Of a stretch of DNA of 64,000 nucleotides, positions 16,239-24,669 are shown piece after piece; the first letter of the stretch is position 1, and each line of letters opens with the position of its first letter. The DNA is taken from the NCBI RefSeq assembly GCF_019430885.1, contig NZ_JAHYBZ010000013.1, positions 42,281-106,280 of the forward strand, written 5' to 3'. The notes under the pieces were generated by a model. It was not told the DNA's origin and did not search any database. It was given only the letters and a program-made list of their open reading frames with translations. The DNA comes from Roseomonas alba. GTDB lineage: Bacteria; Pseudomonadota; Alphaproteobacteria; Acetobacterales; Acetobacteraceae. The position numbers and the translations under genes were made by a program.

Positions 16239-19200
16239 ATGGCGACGACGCTGGACATCGCACTCAGCACGACGATGCAGACCTGGCTCAGCCAGGGCGG
16301 CAGCGGCAATGGCGTGTCGGCCTATGCCATCCTCTATGGCAGCGCGGCGCCGGGCGGCAGCGCCGATACGCCGATCTCCTCGCTGACGCTGGTCAACAAC
16401 GGCGTGGTGCAGTCCGGCGGGTCCTTCACGCTGGACCTGACCACCAGCACGCAGACCACGCTCTATGGCGGCAAGGTCTACTTCATCATCCAGAGCCTGG
16501 ACGATCCCTCCAGCGCCATCGATCCGACGACGTTGAGCCAGTCCGCCATCACCTGGGGCAATGCCGAAAGCCTCAGCTACCGCTACGACAGCATCGAGGT
16601 CAGCCTGACCGGCAGCTCGGGCGACGCGGCCAACCTCACCTCCATCCAGGGCTTCGGCATCGGCATGGCGCTCTCGGCCGAGACGGGGTCGCGGAGCTAT
16701 TCCGTCTCGGCGGGCACGCTGTTCACCTCGCTCGCCAACGCGGCAACCGACCCGACGGCCAGCATGCCGGCGGTGACCACCTTCTCGGGCGGTGGCCTGG
16801 CCGGGCAGAATCGCGAAGCTGCCTCGCCCGCCATGGCCGTGGCGCCGGACAACGACTACCCGATCTATGCTGCCAGCGACTGGACCAACTACATCGATGC
16901 GCTGAAGCACCCCGACACGCCCATCGTCATCAACGGCTATTTCAACGGGGCGGGGGATCTGCAGGCCACGGCGCCCGCCGGCACGCCGGTCATCTGGCGC
17001 AATGCCGGTTTCTTCAGCTACCGCCTGGAATGGGTCGAGAAGGACAGCACCTTCTGGCTGACGCCGACCGAAGGCAGCCAGATCCAGGGCGCCATCAAGC
17101 TGACGCCGGATGCCCTGGCAGACAGCGTCTATTCCACCCTCGGCCAGGTGGAACTCTACGAGACGATCGGCTCCACAACGCCCTTCGAGCTCTATCCCGG
17201 CAGCAGCGAGATGAGCTCCGGCGCCAACAATGCCTGGGGGCAAGTGCTGCAGCAGCTCACCCTGGGTCTGACGGCGGGCTATCTGCAATCGAGCGGCGTA
17301 TCGCCGAACAGTGCCGTGACGGCGGGCATCGACCTCAACAAGAACTACAATTGGGATCCGTCCTACGCCTTCGGCCAGAACACCAACAGCACGCTCGGCG
17401 CCGACGTCACCGTGACCTGGGATCCCTTCGCCCAGCTCTTCTACCAGTACTCGAATTCCTACGGCACGCAGTATGCCGACGCGCTGATGAGCGCCTTCGC
17501 GCAGGGCGGGCCGCAACTGCCGGCCTATGCCAACGGGCAGAACATCTCGACGCTGTCGGTCACGCTCTTCGCCGACAGCGAGGCGCCGCCCGCGGGCGAC
17601 TACACGCCACCCGTGATCCATGACTACGTGGCCGGTTCCGCCGCCGGGGGCCAGTACGAGGCCGCCCAGTGGCACGAGAACAATCCCGCCAATGTGGTCC
17701 TGGACTTCAATCCGGGCGCGAGCCTGGCCCAGTCGCTGGTGTTGCGGGACGACGCCGAGCTCTCCATCCGTATCCTCACCGGCTATAACGACGACAAGCC
17801 GCAGTGGCAGGATGTTGCCCTCGGCGGGGCCGGGGTTACGCCGTGGCAGAACTGGACCTTCGCCTATGCCAACGGCAGCTATTCCGTCAGCGGGAATGGC
17901 GGCGCAGGGCAGACCTCGCAGAGCCTGGTGCTCACCGGTCTGCCGATGGCCGACAGCGGCGTCGGCTGGTACCAGATCGTCGTCAAGTCGCGCGGCTTCG
18001 AGAAGGTGTTCAACCTCTACACGACGACCTTCACGCCGGCGCCGACGACCGGGGATCCCAATCCCATCCCGCGTTTCTCGGATTTCGGCAGCGATCCCTC
18101 CCTGTTCGGAATCGATGGGCTGGCGACGCTCACTGCCGGCACGGCGGCATCGGGCGGCGGGCTGCTGACCTTCTCGGTCGAGGTCACCGGCGTCTCGCCG
18201 ACGCTCGACCTGTCGCTGATGCAGGCGAATACGAGCAGCGCCTTCCTCAACGGTCAGGTCACCGCCACCGCCCCCGTCGCCGGCACCCTGAAAGGCGGGG
18301 TCTTCACCGCCGTGGCCGGGCAGACGGCCGATGTCCACGATGCCGGCGGCGAAGGCGTCGCACTGTCCGTCACCAGCTCGTCGGGGCTGCTCGCCTTTGG
18401 CTGGACGGGGCTGAACGATGCGGCCGATACCAGCACTTGGACCGAGACCTTCACCAATCTCGTGCAGGGCAGGTCCGTCGCGGTGATCCATATCGACCAC
18501 CAGGGCGGATCGGGGTCCATTGCGCCGCTATTCGCCAAGGCCGATCTGGCGGGCGGCTGGCAGACTCTGGCCGCGCAGCAGCTCGGCAACGGCACCTACG
18601 ATGTGACGATGACGGCCTATGACGCCAAGCCTCATGCACCGAATGCGCCGGACTATGCGGAGCCGCTGACCAAGGCGAGCGCCGCGCTGACGGTGACGGT
18701 GCAGCTCAGCGAGCTCGCCCTGACGACGAGCCCCGATGGAAAGGGGCTGGCGCTGCAGGCCGATGACGGGGATACGGGGGGCAACTGGATCCGCTTCACC
18801 TCCGGCGCGGGCAGCCTGCCCGAGGGCATGGCGGTGGCGCTGTATGCCACCGATGCCGACGGCCATCCGGTGAATGCCGATGGCACGCCGGCCGGCGGCA
18901 TTGCCGAGGCCGTGCTCGGATGGGTCGGCACCGTGGGCAGCGACGACGGCGCGTCACTCGTGGCCGGTCTCCAATCCATCTATCTGGCCGCCGATCGGCA
19001 TCTGCATTTCGCATTGGTGGATGGAAAAGGCGACGTGCCACGCGCGACGGCGGTGACCATGCGCGACAACGGCGACGGTTCGTTCTCCCTGGATGTCGGC
19101 GGCGTTGCGCTGCGTGCCGAGGTCGACAACACGCTGTCGGCGGATATGCAGATGGCATCGGCCCAGCGAATGTACGGGTTGCCGCTGGTCCATCTTGATC

Positions 19201-19643
19201 ATGGGCAGCAGGTCGCCGTCGAACTGACCGGAAGCGCGTTCAATGCGAATACCCTTGGCTTTGTCCGCGTCGATCTGAATCAGGCCACCGGAGAGATGAG
19301 CCTCGACGGCATTGCCTATGGCGATACCGATGCGTTCCGCGACGCGGTGCGCGGCGCACTTGATCCGGGCTATGGCGTGACGATCGGCGGCAGCGACTTC
19401 GCGCGGACCGATAGCTGGACGGTTGCAGGGGAGACCGGCTTCTACGCCCCGGTTCTGCTGACCCAGTCCGGCGAGATCTTCGTCATTGGCGACGCAGCCA
19501 ATGCCGGTGGCCACGCCTATATCCGCACCTATGGTGCCAACATCTTCGGCTTCGAGGATCTGGCCTACGATCAGGGATCGGATTTTGACTACAACGACAT
19601 GGTTGTGACGTTGAAGGCCATTTCCGACAGCTCCATGATCTGA
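16239..19643 (+). CDS. 1134-aa protein: GH64/thaumatin-like N-terminus, DUF4114-like C-terminus
   Basis: Large acidic, Ser/Thr/Gly-rich protein with almost no Cys. Residues about 5-430 resemble the beta-1,3-glucanase GH64 / thaumatin-like fold: TLYGGKVYFIIQSLDD, then SIEVSLTG, QGFGIGMALS, and later FYQYSNSYGTQYADALMSAF. The middle (about 480-1060) looks like beta-sandwich repeats. The last 69 residues fit DUF4114: FYAPVLLTQ, GFEDLAYDQGSDFDYNDMVV, an Asp-rich calcium-type site. There is no N-terminal signal peptide; with an Asp-rich end and a hydrophobic-tipped tail, type I secretion is possible. ATG 16239 is preferred; ATG 16224 is an alternative. No glucanase activity is proven, and catalytic Glu/Asp could not be assigned. 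Base composition looks less G+C-extreme than the neighbours, especially toward the 3' end, which may mean transfer. It stands alone, divergent from hyuA. Confidence 0.8.
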   Translation: MATTLDIALSTTMQTWLSQGGSGNGVSAYAILYGSAAPGGSADTPISSLTLVNNGVVQSGGSFTLDLTTSTQTTLYGGKVYFIIQSLDDPSSAIDPTTLSQSAITWGNAESLSYRYDSIEVSLTGSSGDAANLTSIQGFGIGMALSAETGSRSYSVSAGTLFTSLANAATDPTASMPAVTTFSGGGLAGQNREAASPAMAVAPDNDYPIYAASDWTNYIDALKHPDTPIVINGYFNGAGDLQATAPAGTPVIWRNAGFFSYRLEWVEKDSTFWLTPTEGSQIQGAIKLTPDALADSVYSTLGQVELYETIGSTTPFELYPGSSEMSSGANNAWGQVLQQLTLGLTAGYLQSSGVSPNSAVTAGIDLNKNYNWDPSYAFGQNTNSTLGADVTVTWDPFAQLFYQYSNSYGTQYADALMSAFAQGGPQLPAYANGQNISTLSVTLFADSEAPPAGDYTPPVIHDYVAGSAAGGQYEAAQWHENNPANVVLDFNPGASLAQSLVLRDDAELSIRILTGYNDDKPQWQDVALGGAGVTPWQNWTFAYANGSYSVSGNGGAGQTSQSLVLTGLPMADSGVGWYQIVVKSRGFEKVFNLYTTTFTPAPTTGDPNPIPRFSDFGSDPSLFGIDGLATLTAGTAASGGGLLTFSVEVTGVSPTLDLSLMQANTSSAFLNGQVTATAPVAGTLKGGVFTAVAGQTADVHDAGGEGVALSVTSSSGLLAFGWTGLNDAADTSTWTETFTNLVQGRSVAVIHIDHQGGSGSIAPLFAKADLAGGWQTLAAQQLGNGTYDVTMTAYDAKPHAPNAPDYAEPLTKASAALTVTVQLSELALTTSPDGKGLALQADDGDTGGNWIRFTSGAGSLPEGMAVALYATDADGHPVNADGTPAGGIAEAVLGWVGTVGSDDGASLVAGLQSIYLAADRHLHFALVDGKGDVPRATAVTMRDNGDGSFSLDVGGVALRAEVDNTLSADMQMASAQRMYGLPLVHLDHGQQVAVELTGSAFNANTLGFVRVDLNQATGEMSLDGIAYGDTDAFRDAVRGALDPGYGVTIGGSDFARTDSWTVAGETGFYAPVLLTQSGEIFVIGDAANAGGHAYIRTYGANIFGFEDLAYDQGSDFDYNDMVVTLKAISDSSMI

Positions 19644-19774
19644 ACGGTCGACGAACACGTCAATCATCGAACCGGGCATGCGGCGCTGCAGGCCTGGCCC
19701 GTCGCGGGCGCGGATTGTCGCGCGGCGCCCTGCGTGCTGGATTGCGTGCCTCTGCATTTCAGGACTACGAGACC

Positions 19775-20449
19775 ATGCCCATCGGCTTCCGCATCGCCCC
19801 CGTCACCCAGCGCGTCGACGCCGCGCTCATCGCCCGCGCGGCGAAGCTGCCCGCGGCCAATATTGGCGATGTCATGAGCCGCGTGCAGACCATGCGCGGC
19901 GGCTTCCGCCCCTTCGGCGGCAAGAAGGTCATCGCCGGCCCGGCCTTCCCGGTGCGTGCCCGCGCAGGCGACAACCTGATGCTGCACCGTGCCTGCGATA
20001 TGGCCGAACCGGGCGATATCATCGTCGGCGATGGCGGCGGTGACCTGTCCATCGCGCTGATGGGCGAGCTCATGATCGGCCATGCGCAGACGCGCGGCGT
20101 GCAGGGCATCGTGCTGGACGGCGCGGTGCGCGACGTCGAGGCGCTGGCGATGCTCGACATCGGCGTCTGGGCCTGCGGCGCGACACCCTCCGGCCCCTAC
20201 AAGGACGGGCCGGGCGAGATCGGCTACCCGGTGTCCTGCGGCGGCCAGGTGGTGATGCCGGGCGACCTGATCGTCGCCGATGCGGATGGCGTGGTCGTGG
20301 TGCCGCTGGCCCATGCCGCCGAGGTCATCGCCCTCGCCGAAGCCCACAATGCCAAGGAACAGCGGGCCCAGGCGGCGATCGAGGCCCGGACCTATGACCG
20401 TTCCTGGGTTGTGGACGCGCTGCGCGCCAAGGGCTGCGAAGGCGCCTGA
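19775..20449 (+). CDS. RraA-family protein (HMG/CHA aldolase-like)
   Basis: Protein of 224 residues in the RraA / class II pyruvate aldolase family, which includes 4-hydroxy-4-methyl-2-oxoglutarate aldolase and the RNase E inhibitor RraA. The signature GDIIVGDGGGDLSIALMGEL is at about 79-98, and GVQGIVLDGAVRD at about 109-121 supplies the substrate-binding Arg and metal-binding Asp. The first residues after ATG 19775 (MPIGFRIAPVTQRVD) start an ordinary helix, and the earlier in-frame codons look non-coding. It is followed by a Bug receptor 49 nt downstream and a BMP-like protein. That context favours an aldolase of a catabolic pathway over an RNase E inhibitor. Confidence 0.87.
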   Translation: MPIGFRIAPVTQRVDAALIARAAKLPAANIGDVMSRVQTMRGGFRPFGGKKVIAGPAFPVRARAGDNLMLHRACDMAEPGDIIVGDGGGDLSIALMGELMIGHAQTRGVQGIVLDGAVRDVEALAMLDIGVWACGATPSGPYKDGPGEIGYPVSCGGQVVMPGDLIVADADGVVVVPLAHAAEVIALAEAHNAKEQRAQAAIEARTYDRSWVVDALRAKGCEGA

Positions 20450-20498
20450 CGCGGCACCGGCCTTGCAGGGTCCACCGTCGCAACGACGGAGACCCTGC

Positions 20499-21473
20499 AT
20501 GCGCCGCCGCCACCTGCCGCTGCTCGCGGCACTTGCCTGCCCCATAGTCGTGCAGTCGGCCCGGGCACAGTCCTGGCCGACCCGTCCCATCCGCATTGTG
20601 GTGGTCTTCCCGCCCGGCGGGTCCTCGGACATCGTCGCCCGGGTGCTGGCCGAGGCGCTGTCCACCCGCATGAATGCCCGCGTGGTGGTGGACAACCGGC
20701 CGGGTGCGGGCGGGACGCTCGGCGCCCTTCATGTCGCGCAGCAGCCGGCCGATGGCACCACACTGCTACTGTCGAACACGGCGCCGATCACCTCCTCCCC
20801 GCCGATCTACCCCAATGCCGGCTACAACCCGGTCACGGGCTTCACCCACATCGCCTATATCGGCGCGACGCCGCTGGTCGTCGTCGCCAACCGCAACCTG
20901 GTGCCGGCGACGGACCTCCAGGGGCTGATCGCGTGGGTGAAGGCGCAGCGGACGCCGCCGGGCTATGGTTCCTCCGGCGCCGGATCGGTCGCGCATATCG
21001 CCGGGACGCTGTTCGAACAGCAGACCGGCGCGGCGCTGACCCATGTGCCCTATCGCGGCAGTTCGCCCATGCAGGCCGATCTGCTCGGCGGCAACATCCC
21101 CATGGCCTTCGATACATTGCCGCAGAATGTCGAGCACATCCGCGAAGGTCGGCTGCGCGCCTTCGCCGTGACCGCCCGCGCGCGCGAGCCCATGGCCCCG
21201 GACGTGCCGACCGTCGGCGAGGCCGGCCTGCCCGACCTGCTGGTGGAGAACTGGCTTGGCCTGTCCGGCCCAGCCGGCCTGCCACCTGCGATTGTCGAGC
21301 GGCTGAACGCCGAGACCAACGCGGCCATGCAGACCGACGCCGTGCGCCAGCGCCTGGTCGAGCACGGCATCGCCCATCGCCCGATGACACCCGCCGAGTT
21401 CCAGGGCTTCGTCGCCAAGGACGTGCAGGAGATCGGCGGGCTGGTGAAGTCGCTCGGCATCACCGCGCAGTGA
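20499..21473 (+). CDS. Bug/TctC-type periplasmic solute-binding protein 3
   Basis: Third orphan Bug-family receptor, 324 residues. The signal peptide is residues 1-23 (RRRHLPLLAALACPIVV, cleavage near ARAQ). SWPTRPIRIVVVFPPGGSSD starts the mature part in the standard family way; HVPYRGSSPMQADLLGG and APDVPTVGEAGLPDL follow in the usual positions. ATG 20499 has a GGAG at a good distance. It is preceded by the RraA-like aldolase gene and overlaps the next gene by 4 nt, so it probably delivers the aldolase-pathway substrate, a branched hydroxyacid or oxo-dicarboxylate by inference. No TctAB membrane genes accompany it. Confidence 0.92.
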   Translation: MRRRHLPLLAALACPIVVQSARAQSWPTRPIRIVVVFPPGGSSDIVARVLAEALSTRMNARVVVDNRPGAGGTLGALHVAQQPADGTTLLLSNTAPITSSPPIYPNAGYNPVTGFTHIAYIGATPLVVVANRNLVPATDLQGLIAWVKAQRTPPGYGSSGAGSVAHIAGTLFEQQTGAALTHVPYRGSSPMQADLLGGNIPMAFDTLPQNVEHIREGRLRAFAVTARAREPMAPDVPTVGEAGLPDLLVENWLGLSGPAGLPPAIVERLNAETNAAMQTDAVRQRLVEHGIAHRPMTPAEFQGFVAKDVQEIGGLVKSLGITAQ

Positions 21474-22363
21474 TCCGCGCTGTCTTCTTCGGCCGCCCCG
21501 GCGCCGGTGCCTTCAATGCCGCCGGCGTCGCCGGGCTGGCGCGCGCGACCGAGGACGCCGGCATCGCGGTCGAGACCGTTTGGTGTCCCGATCCCGCGCA
21601 GCGCATCGACGTGCTGCGCGCTGCCGCCTCAGGCGCGTCGCTGGTCATCGCCCATGGCGGCCAGGGCGAGGCTCCCGTCGCCGCCGTCGCGCCGGATTTC
21701 CCGACCGTCCGCTTCGCGGTGACCCAGGGCCGCATCGCCGGGCCGAACATCGCCTGTTTCGAAGTACTGCAGGAACACTCCGCCTTCCTGGCCGGCGCGC
21801 TGGCGGGGTGGTGGTCGGAAGGGCGGCCGGTCGCGCATTTGTCCGGTGAACCGGTGCCCCCCGGGCTGCGCGGCCGCGCCGCCTTTGCCGCGGGGCTCGC
21901 CCATGCGGCGCCGGCGACGCGCTTCCTCACGGGCTTCTGCGGCAACCAGCACGACCCGGCGCTCGCCGAAGCCTGGACCGCGGCGCAATGCGCGGCGGGC
22001 GCCGTGCTGCAATTCGCCATGCTCGACGGCGGCCGGCCGGGTGCGATGGTCGCGTTGCGGCGCAACGGAGCGCGGGCGATCGGCAACGTGCATGACTGGA
22101 CCATGGAAGACCCGACCTTCCTGGCGAGCGCCATCGCCGATAACGGGTGGTGCATTGCCGCGGCACTGTCCGCGCATCACCGCGACGATTGGCGCGACGC
22201 GCGCATCGGGCTCGAACGCCCCGAGGCGGTGCGCCTCGCCCTGGCGGCCGATGTGCCGCGCCTCCTCGCGGACCGTATCGCGGCACTGGCCGGGGAGGTC
22301 ATTGCCGGCCATATCGCCATTCCCGAACATTACGTTGGCTTAGAATTCCGCCCCGTCGACTGA
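21470..22363 (+). CDS. BMP/PnrA-like substrate-binding domain protein lacking a signal peptide
   Basis: Protein of 297 residues with the fold pattern of the BMP family (basic membrane protein, PnrA, Med), which bind nucleosides or act as regulators. Visible features are a Rossmann-like start (IRAVFFGRPGAGAFNAAG), SLVIAHGGQGEAPVAAVAPD where the family has xxxxxG-F in the strand-loop, EHSAFLAGALAG (typical E-x-x-F-L-A-G), and the C-terminal IAGHIAIPEHY. There is no export signal or lipobox; translation begins at a GTG overlapping the TGA of the Bug gene (GTGA). It is therefore probably cytoplasmic, perhaps a ligand sensor for the RraA-Bug unit rather than a transport receptor. Function is uncertain. 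Confidence 0.75.
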   Translation: MIRAVFFGRPGAGAFNAAGVAGLARATEDAGIAVETVWCPDPAQRIDVLRAAASGASLVIAHGGQGEAPVAAVAPDFPTVRFAVTQGRIAGPNIACFEVLQEHSAFLAGALAGWWSEGRPVAHLSGEPVPPGLRGRAAFAAGLAHAAPATRFLTGFCGNQHDPALAEAWTAAQCAAGAVLQFAMLDGGRPGAMVALRRNGARAIGNVHDWTMEDPTFLASAIADNGWCIAAALSAHHRDDWRDARIGLERPEAVRLALAADVPRLLADRIAALAGEVIAGHIAIPEHYVGLEFRPVD

Positions 22364-22370
22364 CGCCCAG

Positions 22371-22401
22371 CGTGAAAGAGCGTTTTTCGCTCACGCTGGA
22401 T
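22371..22401. terminator. hairpin after BMP-like gene
   Basis: Inverted repeat CCAGCGTGA / TCACGCTGG type stem, interrupted by a short AAGA bulge and closed over GCG-TTTTT-CGC. It lies 8 nt beyond the stop codon at 22363 and probably ends or protects the RraA-Bug-BMP transcript. The T-run is in the loop, not after the stem, so intrinsic termination is uncertain. Confidence 0.5.
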
Positions 22402-22410
22402 CGGTATCGG

Positions 22411-22468
22411 CCCGCACCCCCCACCCTGCCACCCAACGACAGTATCCTGGCCGGGCAGGGGTGCGGGG
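22411..22468. repeat. intergenic palindromic repeat copy B
   Basis: CCCGCACCCC at 22411-22420 pairs with GGGGTGCGGG at 22458-22467. The loop holds AGTATCCTGG (22441-22450), the same decamer found in the loop of the palindrome at 2253-2330, with similar CCACCC-type flanks. The two copies, about 20 kb apart in different intergenic gaps, define a dispersed REP-like family. Confidence 0.7.
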
Positions 22469-22546
22469 TGATGCTATTCGACCGAAAAATGTTCTAGCCT
22501 TCCCCCACGGCCCCGAAGAAGGCCGTGCCAGGAAGGAAATCACGCC

Positions 22547-23569
22547 ATGCACATGCAACGCCGCGCGCTGTTGGGCGCCGCCGGCGGCGCTGTGGCGCTC
22601 GCCGCCTCGCCTGCCCTCGCGCAATGGAAACCCAGCGAGCGCTACCCGGACCCCGCGGTCCAGGTGCTCGACCCATCCTTCAACGCGTACCGGCTCGTCC
22701 TCGCCAGCGTCGAACGCCTCTCCACCGGCGCCCGCTGGTCCGAGGGTCCGGTCTGGTTCGGCGACCAGCGCTGCCTGGTCTGGTCGGACATCCCCAACAA
22801 CCGCATGCTGCGCTGGCACGAGACAACAGGCCGAACCGACGTCTTCCGCAACCCGTCCAACAACAGCAACGGCAACACCCGCGATCGCCAGGGCCGCCAG
22901 ATCACCTGCGAGCACCTCACGCGCCGCGTCACCCGCACCGAACCCGATGGCCGCATCACCGTCGTCGCGGACCGCTTCGACAACAAGCCGCTGAACAGCC
23001 CGAACGACGTGGTGGTGAAGTCGGACGGGTCGATCTGGTTCAGCGACCCGCCCTTCGGCATCCTCGGCTTCTATGAAGGCGAGGTGGCGCAGCCGGAACT
23101 GCCGACGAATCTCTACCGTGTCGATGGTCAGACCGGCGCCATCCAGGTGATGACCGGCGATGTCGGGCGCCCCAATGGTCTCGCCTTCAGCCCAGACGAG
23201 CGCCTGCTCTATGTCGTCGAGGCCGCGGCGACGCCGCGCGTCATCCGCGTCTTCGACGTGAGTGGCGAAGGGGCGCAGACGCGCCTGATGAACAACCGCG
23301 TCTTCTTCCAATGCCGCGACGGAGAAACGCCGGACGGCTTCCGCGTCGATGTGGACGGCAATCTCTGGTGCGGCTGGGGGATGGGCACGGAGGAGCTCGA
23401 CGGCGTCCGCATCATCAACAAGTCGGGCACCCCGATCGGGCATATCCGCCTGCCGGAACGCTGCGCGAACCTCGCCTTCGGCGGCCGTCACCGCAATCGG
23501 CTGTTCATGACAGCGTCGCATTCCCTCTACAGCCTCTACGTCAACACCCAGGGTGTGGCCGGCGGTTGA
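22547..23569 (+). CDS. SMP-30/gluconolactonase family protein, exported copy
   Basis: Six-bladed beta-propeller lactonase-like protein, 340 residues. The N-terminus (RRALLGAAGGAVALAASPAL, cleavage near ALAQ) is a Sec- or Tat-type signal, so it is periplasmic. Metal ligands of SMP-30 are conserved: Glu in RWSEGPVWFGD, Asn in SPNDVVV and Asp in GLAFSPDERLLYVVE. The family hydrolyses sugar lactones such as gluconolactone using a divalent cation. The next gene downstream is a close paralogue without a signal, starting 57 nt later, so a tandem duplication split activity between periplasm and cytoplasm. Start ATG 22547; a second ATG (MQRRALL) is two codons on. Confidence 0.9.
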   Translation: MHMQRRALLGAAGGAVALAASPALAQWKPSERYPDPAVQVLDPSFNAYRLVLASVERLSTGARWSEGPVWFGDQRCLVWSDIPNNRMLRWHETTGRTDVFRNPSNNSNGNTRDRQGRQITCEHLTRRVTRTEPDGRITVVADRFDNKPLNSPNDVVVKSDGSIWFSDPPFGILGFYEGEVAQPELPTNLYRVDGQTGAIQVMTGDVGRPNGLAFSPDERLLYVVEAAATPRVIRVFDVSGEGAQTRLMNNRVFFQCRDGETPDGFRVDVDGNLWCGWGMGTEELDGVRIINKSGTPIGHIRLPERCANLAFGGRHRNRLFMTASHSLYSLYVNTQGVAGG

Positions 23570-23625
23570 GCCCGACATCGCGGCGGGCCATGCTGCCCGC
23601 CGCGAACCGAGGGGGAAACCAGACC

Positions 23626-24576
23626 ATGACCGAGCCGGCACCTTGGCAGCCGAGCGAGCGCTACCCTGACCCGTCCATCGTGGCGCTCGATCCGTCCTTC
23701 AAGCGGTATCACCTGCCGCTCTCTGCGGTAGAGCGCCTGTTCCACGGCACGCGCTGGGGCGAGGGGCCGGTCTGGCTCGGCGATGCGCGCTGCCTGTTGT
23801 GGTCCGACATCCCCAACAACCGCGTGCTGAAATGGGAGGAGGAGACCGGCGCCGTCTCCGCCTGGCGCAAGCCCTCCAACAACGCCAATGGCCACACCCG
23901 CGACCGCCAGGGGCGCATCATCGCCTGCGAGCATCTCGGCCGCCGCGTGGTGCGCTTCGAATATGACGGGTCGATCACCGTCCTCGCCGACAGCTACCAG
24001 GGCAAGCGGCTCAACAGCCCGAACGACGTGGTTGTGAAGTCGGACGGATCGGTCTGGTTCACCGACCCGCCCTTCGGCATCTATGGCTTCTACGAAGGCG
24101 AGAAACACACGCCGGAACTGCCGCACACCAATGTCTATCGCATCGACGGCGCGACCGGCGCGATCACCCTGGTCGCCGACGATGTCGACCACCCGAACGG
24201 CCTCGCCTTCAGCCCAGATGAAAGCCTGCTCTACATCATCGAGAGCCGGTCCGAGCCGCGCAACATCCTTGTCTATGACGTGGACGGCGCCAAGCTGCGC
24301 AACAAGCGCGTCTTCGTCGCCTGCCAGCGCGGCGAAACGCCGGACGGCTTCCGCGTGGATGTGGACGGCAACCTCTGGTGTGGCTGGGGCATGGCGCCGG
24401 CCTTCGATGGCGTGCGCGTGTTCAACGCGGCGGGCGCGCCGATCGGGCACATCCGCCTGCCGGAACGTTGCGCGAATGTCTGCTTCGGCGGACGGCACCG
24501 GAATCGGCTGTTCATGGCGGCGGCGCAGTCGCTCTACAGCCTGTATGTCGGCACGCAGGGGGTCGCGGGAGGATAG
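23626..24576 (+). CDS. SMP-30/gluconolactonase family protein, cytoplasmic copy
   Basis: Paralogue of the preceding lactonase, 316 residues, without any signal peptide. The mature parts align end to end: both share WQPSERYPDP/WKPSERYPDP, SDIPNNR, NGHTRDRQGR/NGNTRDRQGR, SPNDVVVKSDGS, ETPDGFRVDVDGNLWCGWGM and the terminal TQGVAGG. The metal-ligand Glu (RWGEGPVWLGD), Asn and Asp are all retained, so it should be active. ATG 23626 follows a GGGGG ribosome-binding sequence. The upstream in-frame reading is antisense-like. Likely a sugar- or acid-lactone hydrolase acting in the cytosol; the true substrate is unknown. Confidence 0.9.
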   Translation: MTEPAPWQPSERYPDPSIVALDPSFKRYHLPLSAVERLFHGTRWGEGPVWLGDARCLLWSDIPNNRVLKWEEETGAVSAWRKPSNNANGHTRDRQGRIIACEHLGRRVVRFEYDGSITVLADSYQGKRLNSPNDVVVKSDGSVWFTDPPFGIYGFYEGEKHTPELPHTNVYRIDGATGAITLVADDVDHPNGLAFSPDESLLYIIESRSEPRNILVYDVDGAKLRNKRVFVACQRGETPDGFRVDVDGNLWCGWGMAPAFDGVRVFNAAGAPIGHIRLPERCANVCFGGRHRNRLFMAAAQSLYSLYVGTQGVAGG

Positions 24577-24600
24577 GAGAGGCCGCTCACCCTGCCTGGG

Positions 24601-24652
24601 CTGCGAGGCCTTTGGCGGGCAGGGGCCCGGGGGAAGGCAGAGCCCTCCCCCG
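24601..24652 (-). repeat. GC-rich dispersed repeat, reverse copy
   Basis: On the minus strand this reads GGGGGAGGGCTCTGCC followed by CCCGCCAAAGGCC, the same modules in the same order as at 44604-44670 and 59531-59592. It fills the gap between the convergent lactonase and family-5 binding-protein genes. Confidence 0.65.
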
Positions 24653-24669
24653 ATGGTGCTCCACCTCCG

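Noticed and set aside
16203..18500. Long minus-strand open frame inside the GH64-like gene
   Set aside because: Antisense of a protein with recognisable domains; composition is Arg/Gly-rich and no family is visible.
19644..19774. Gap between the GH64-like gene and the RraA-like gene as a regulatory or RNA region
   Set aside because: No hairpin with a T-run, no operator-like palindrome and no small gene with a ribosome-binding site was found in it.
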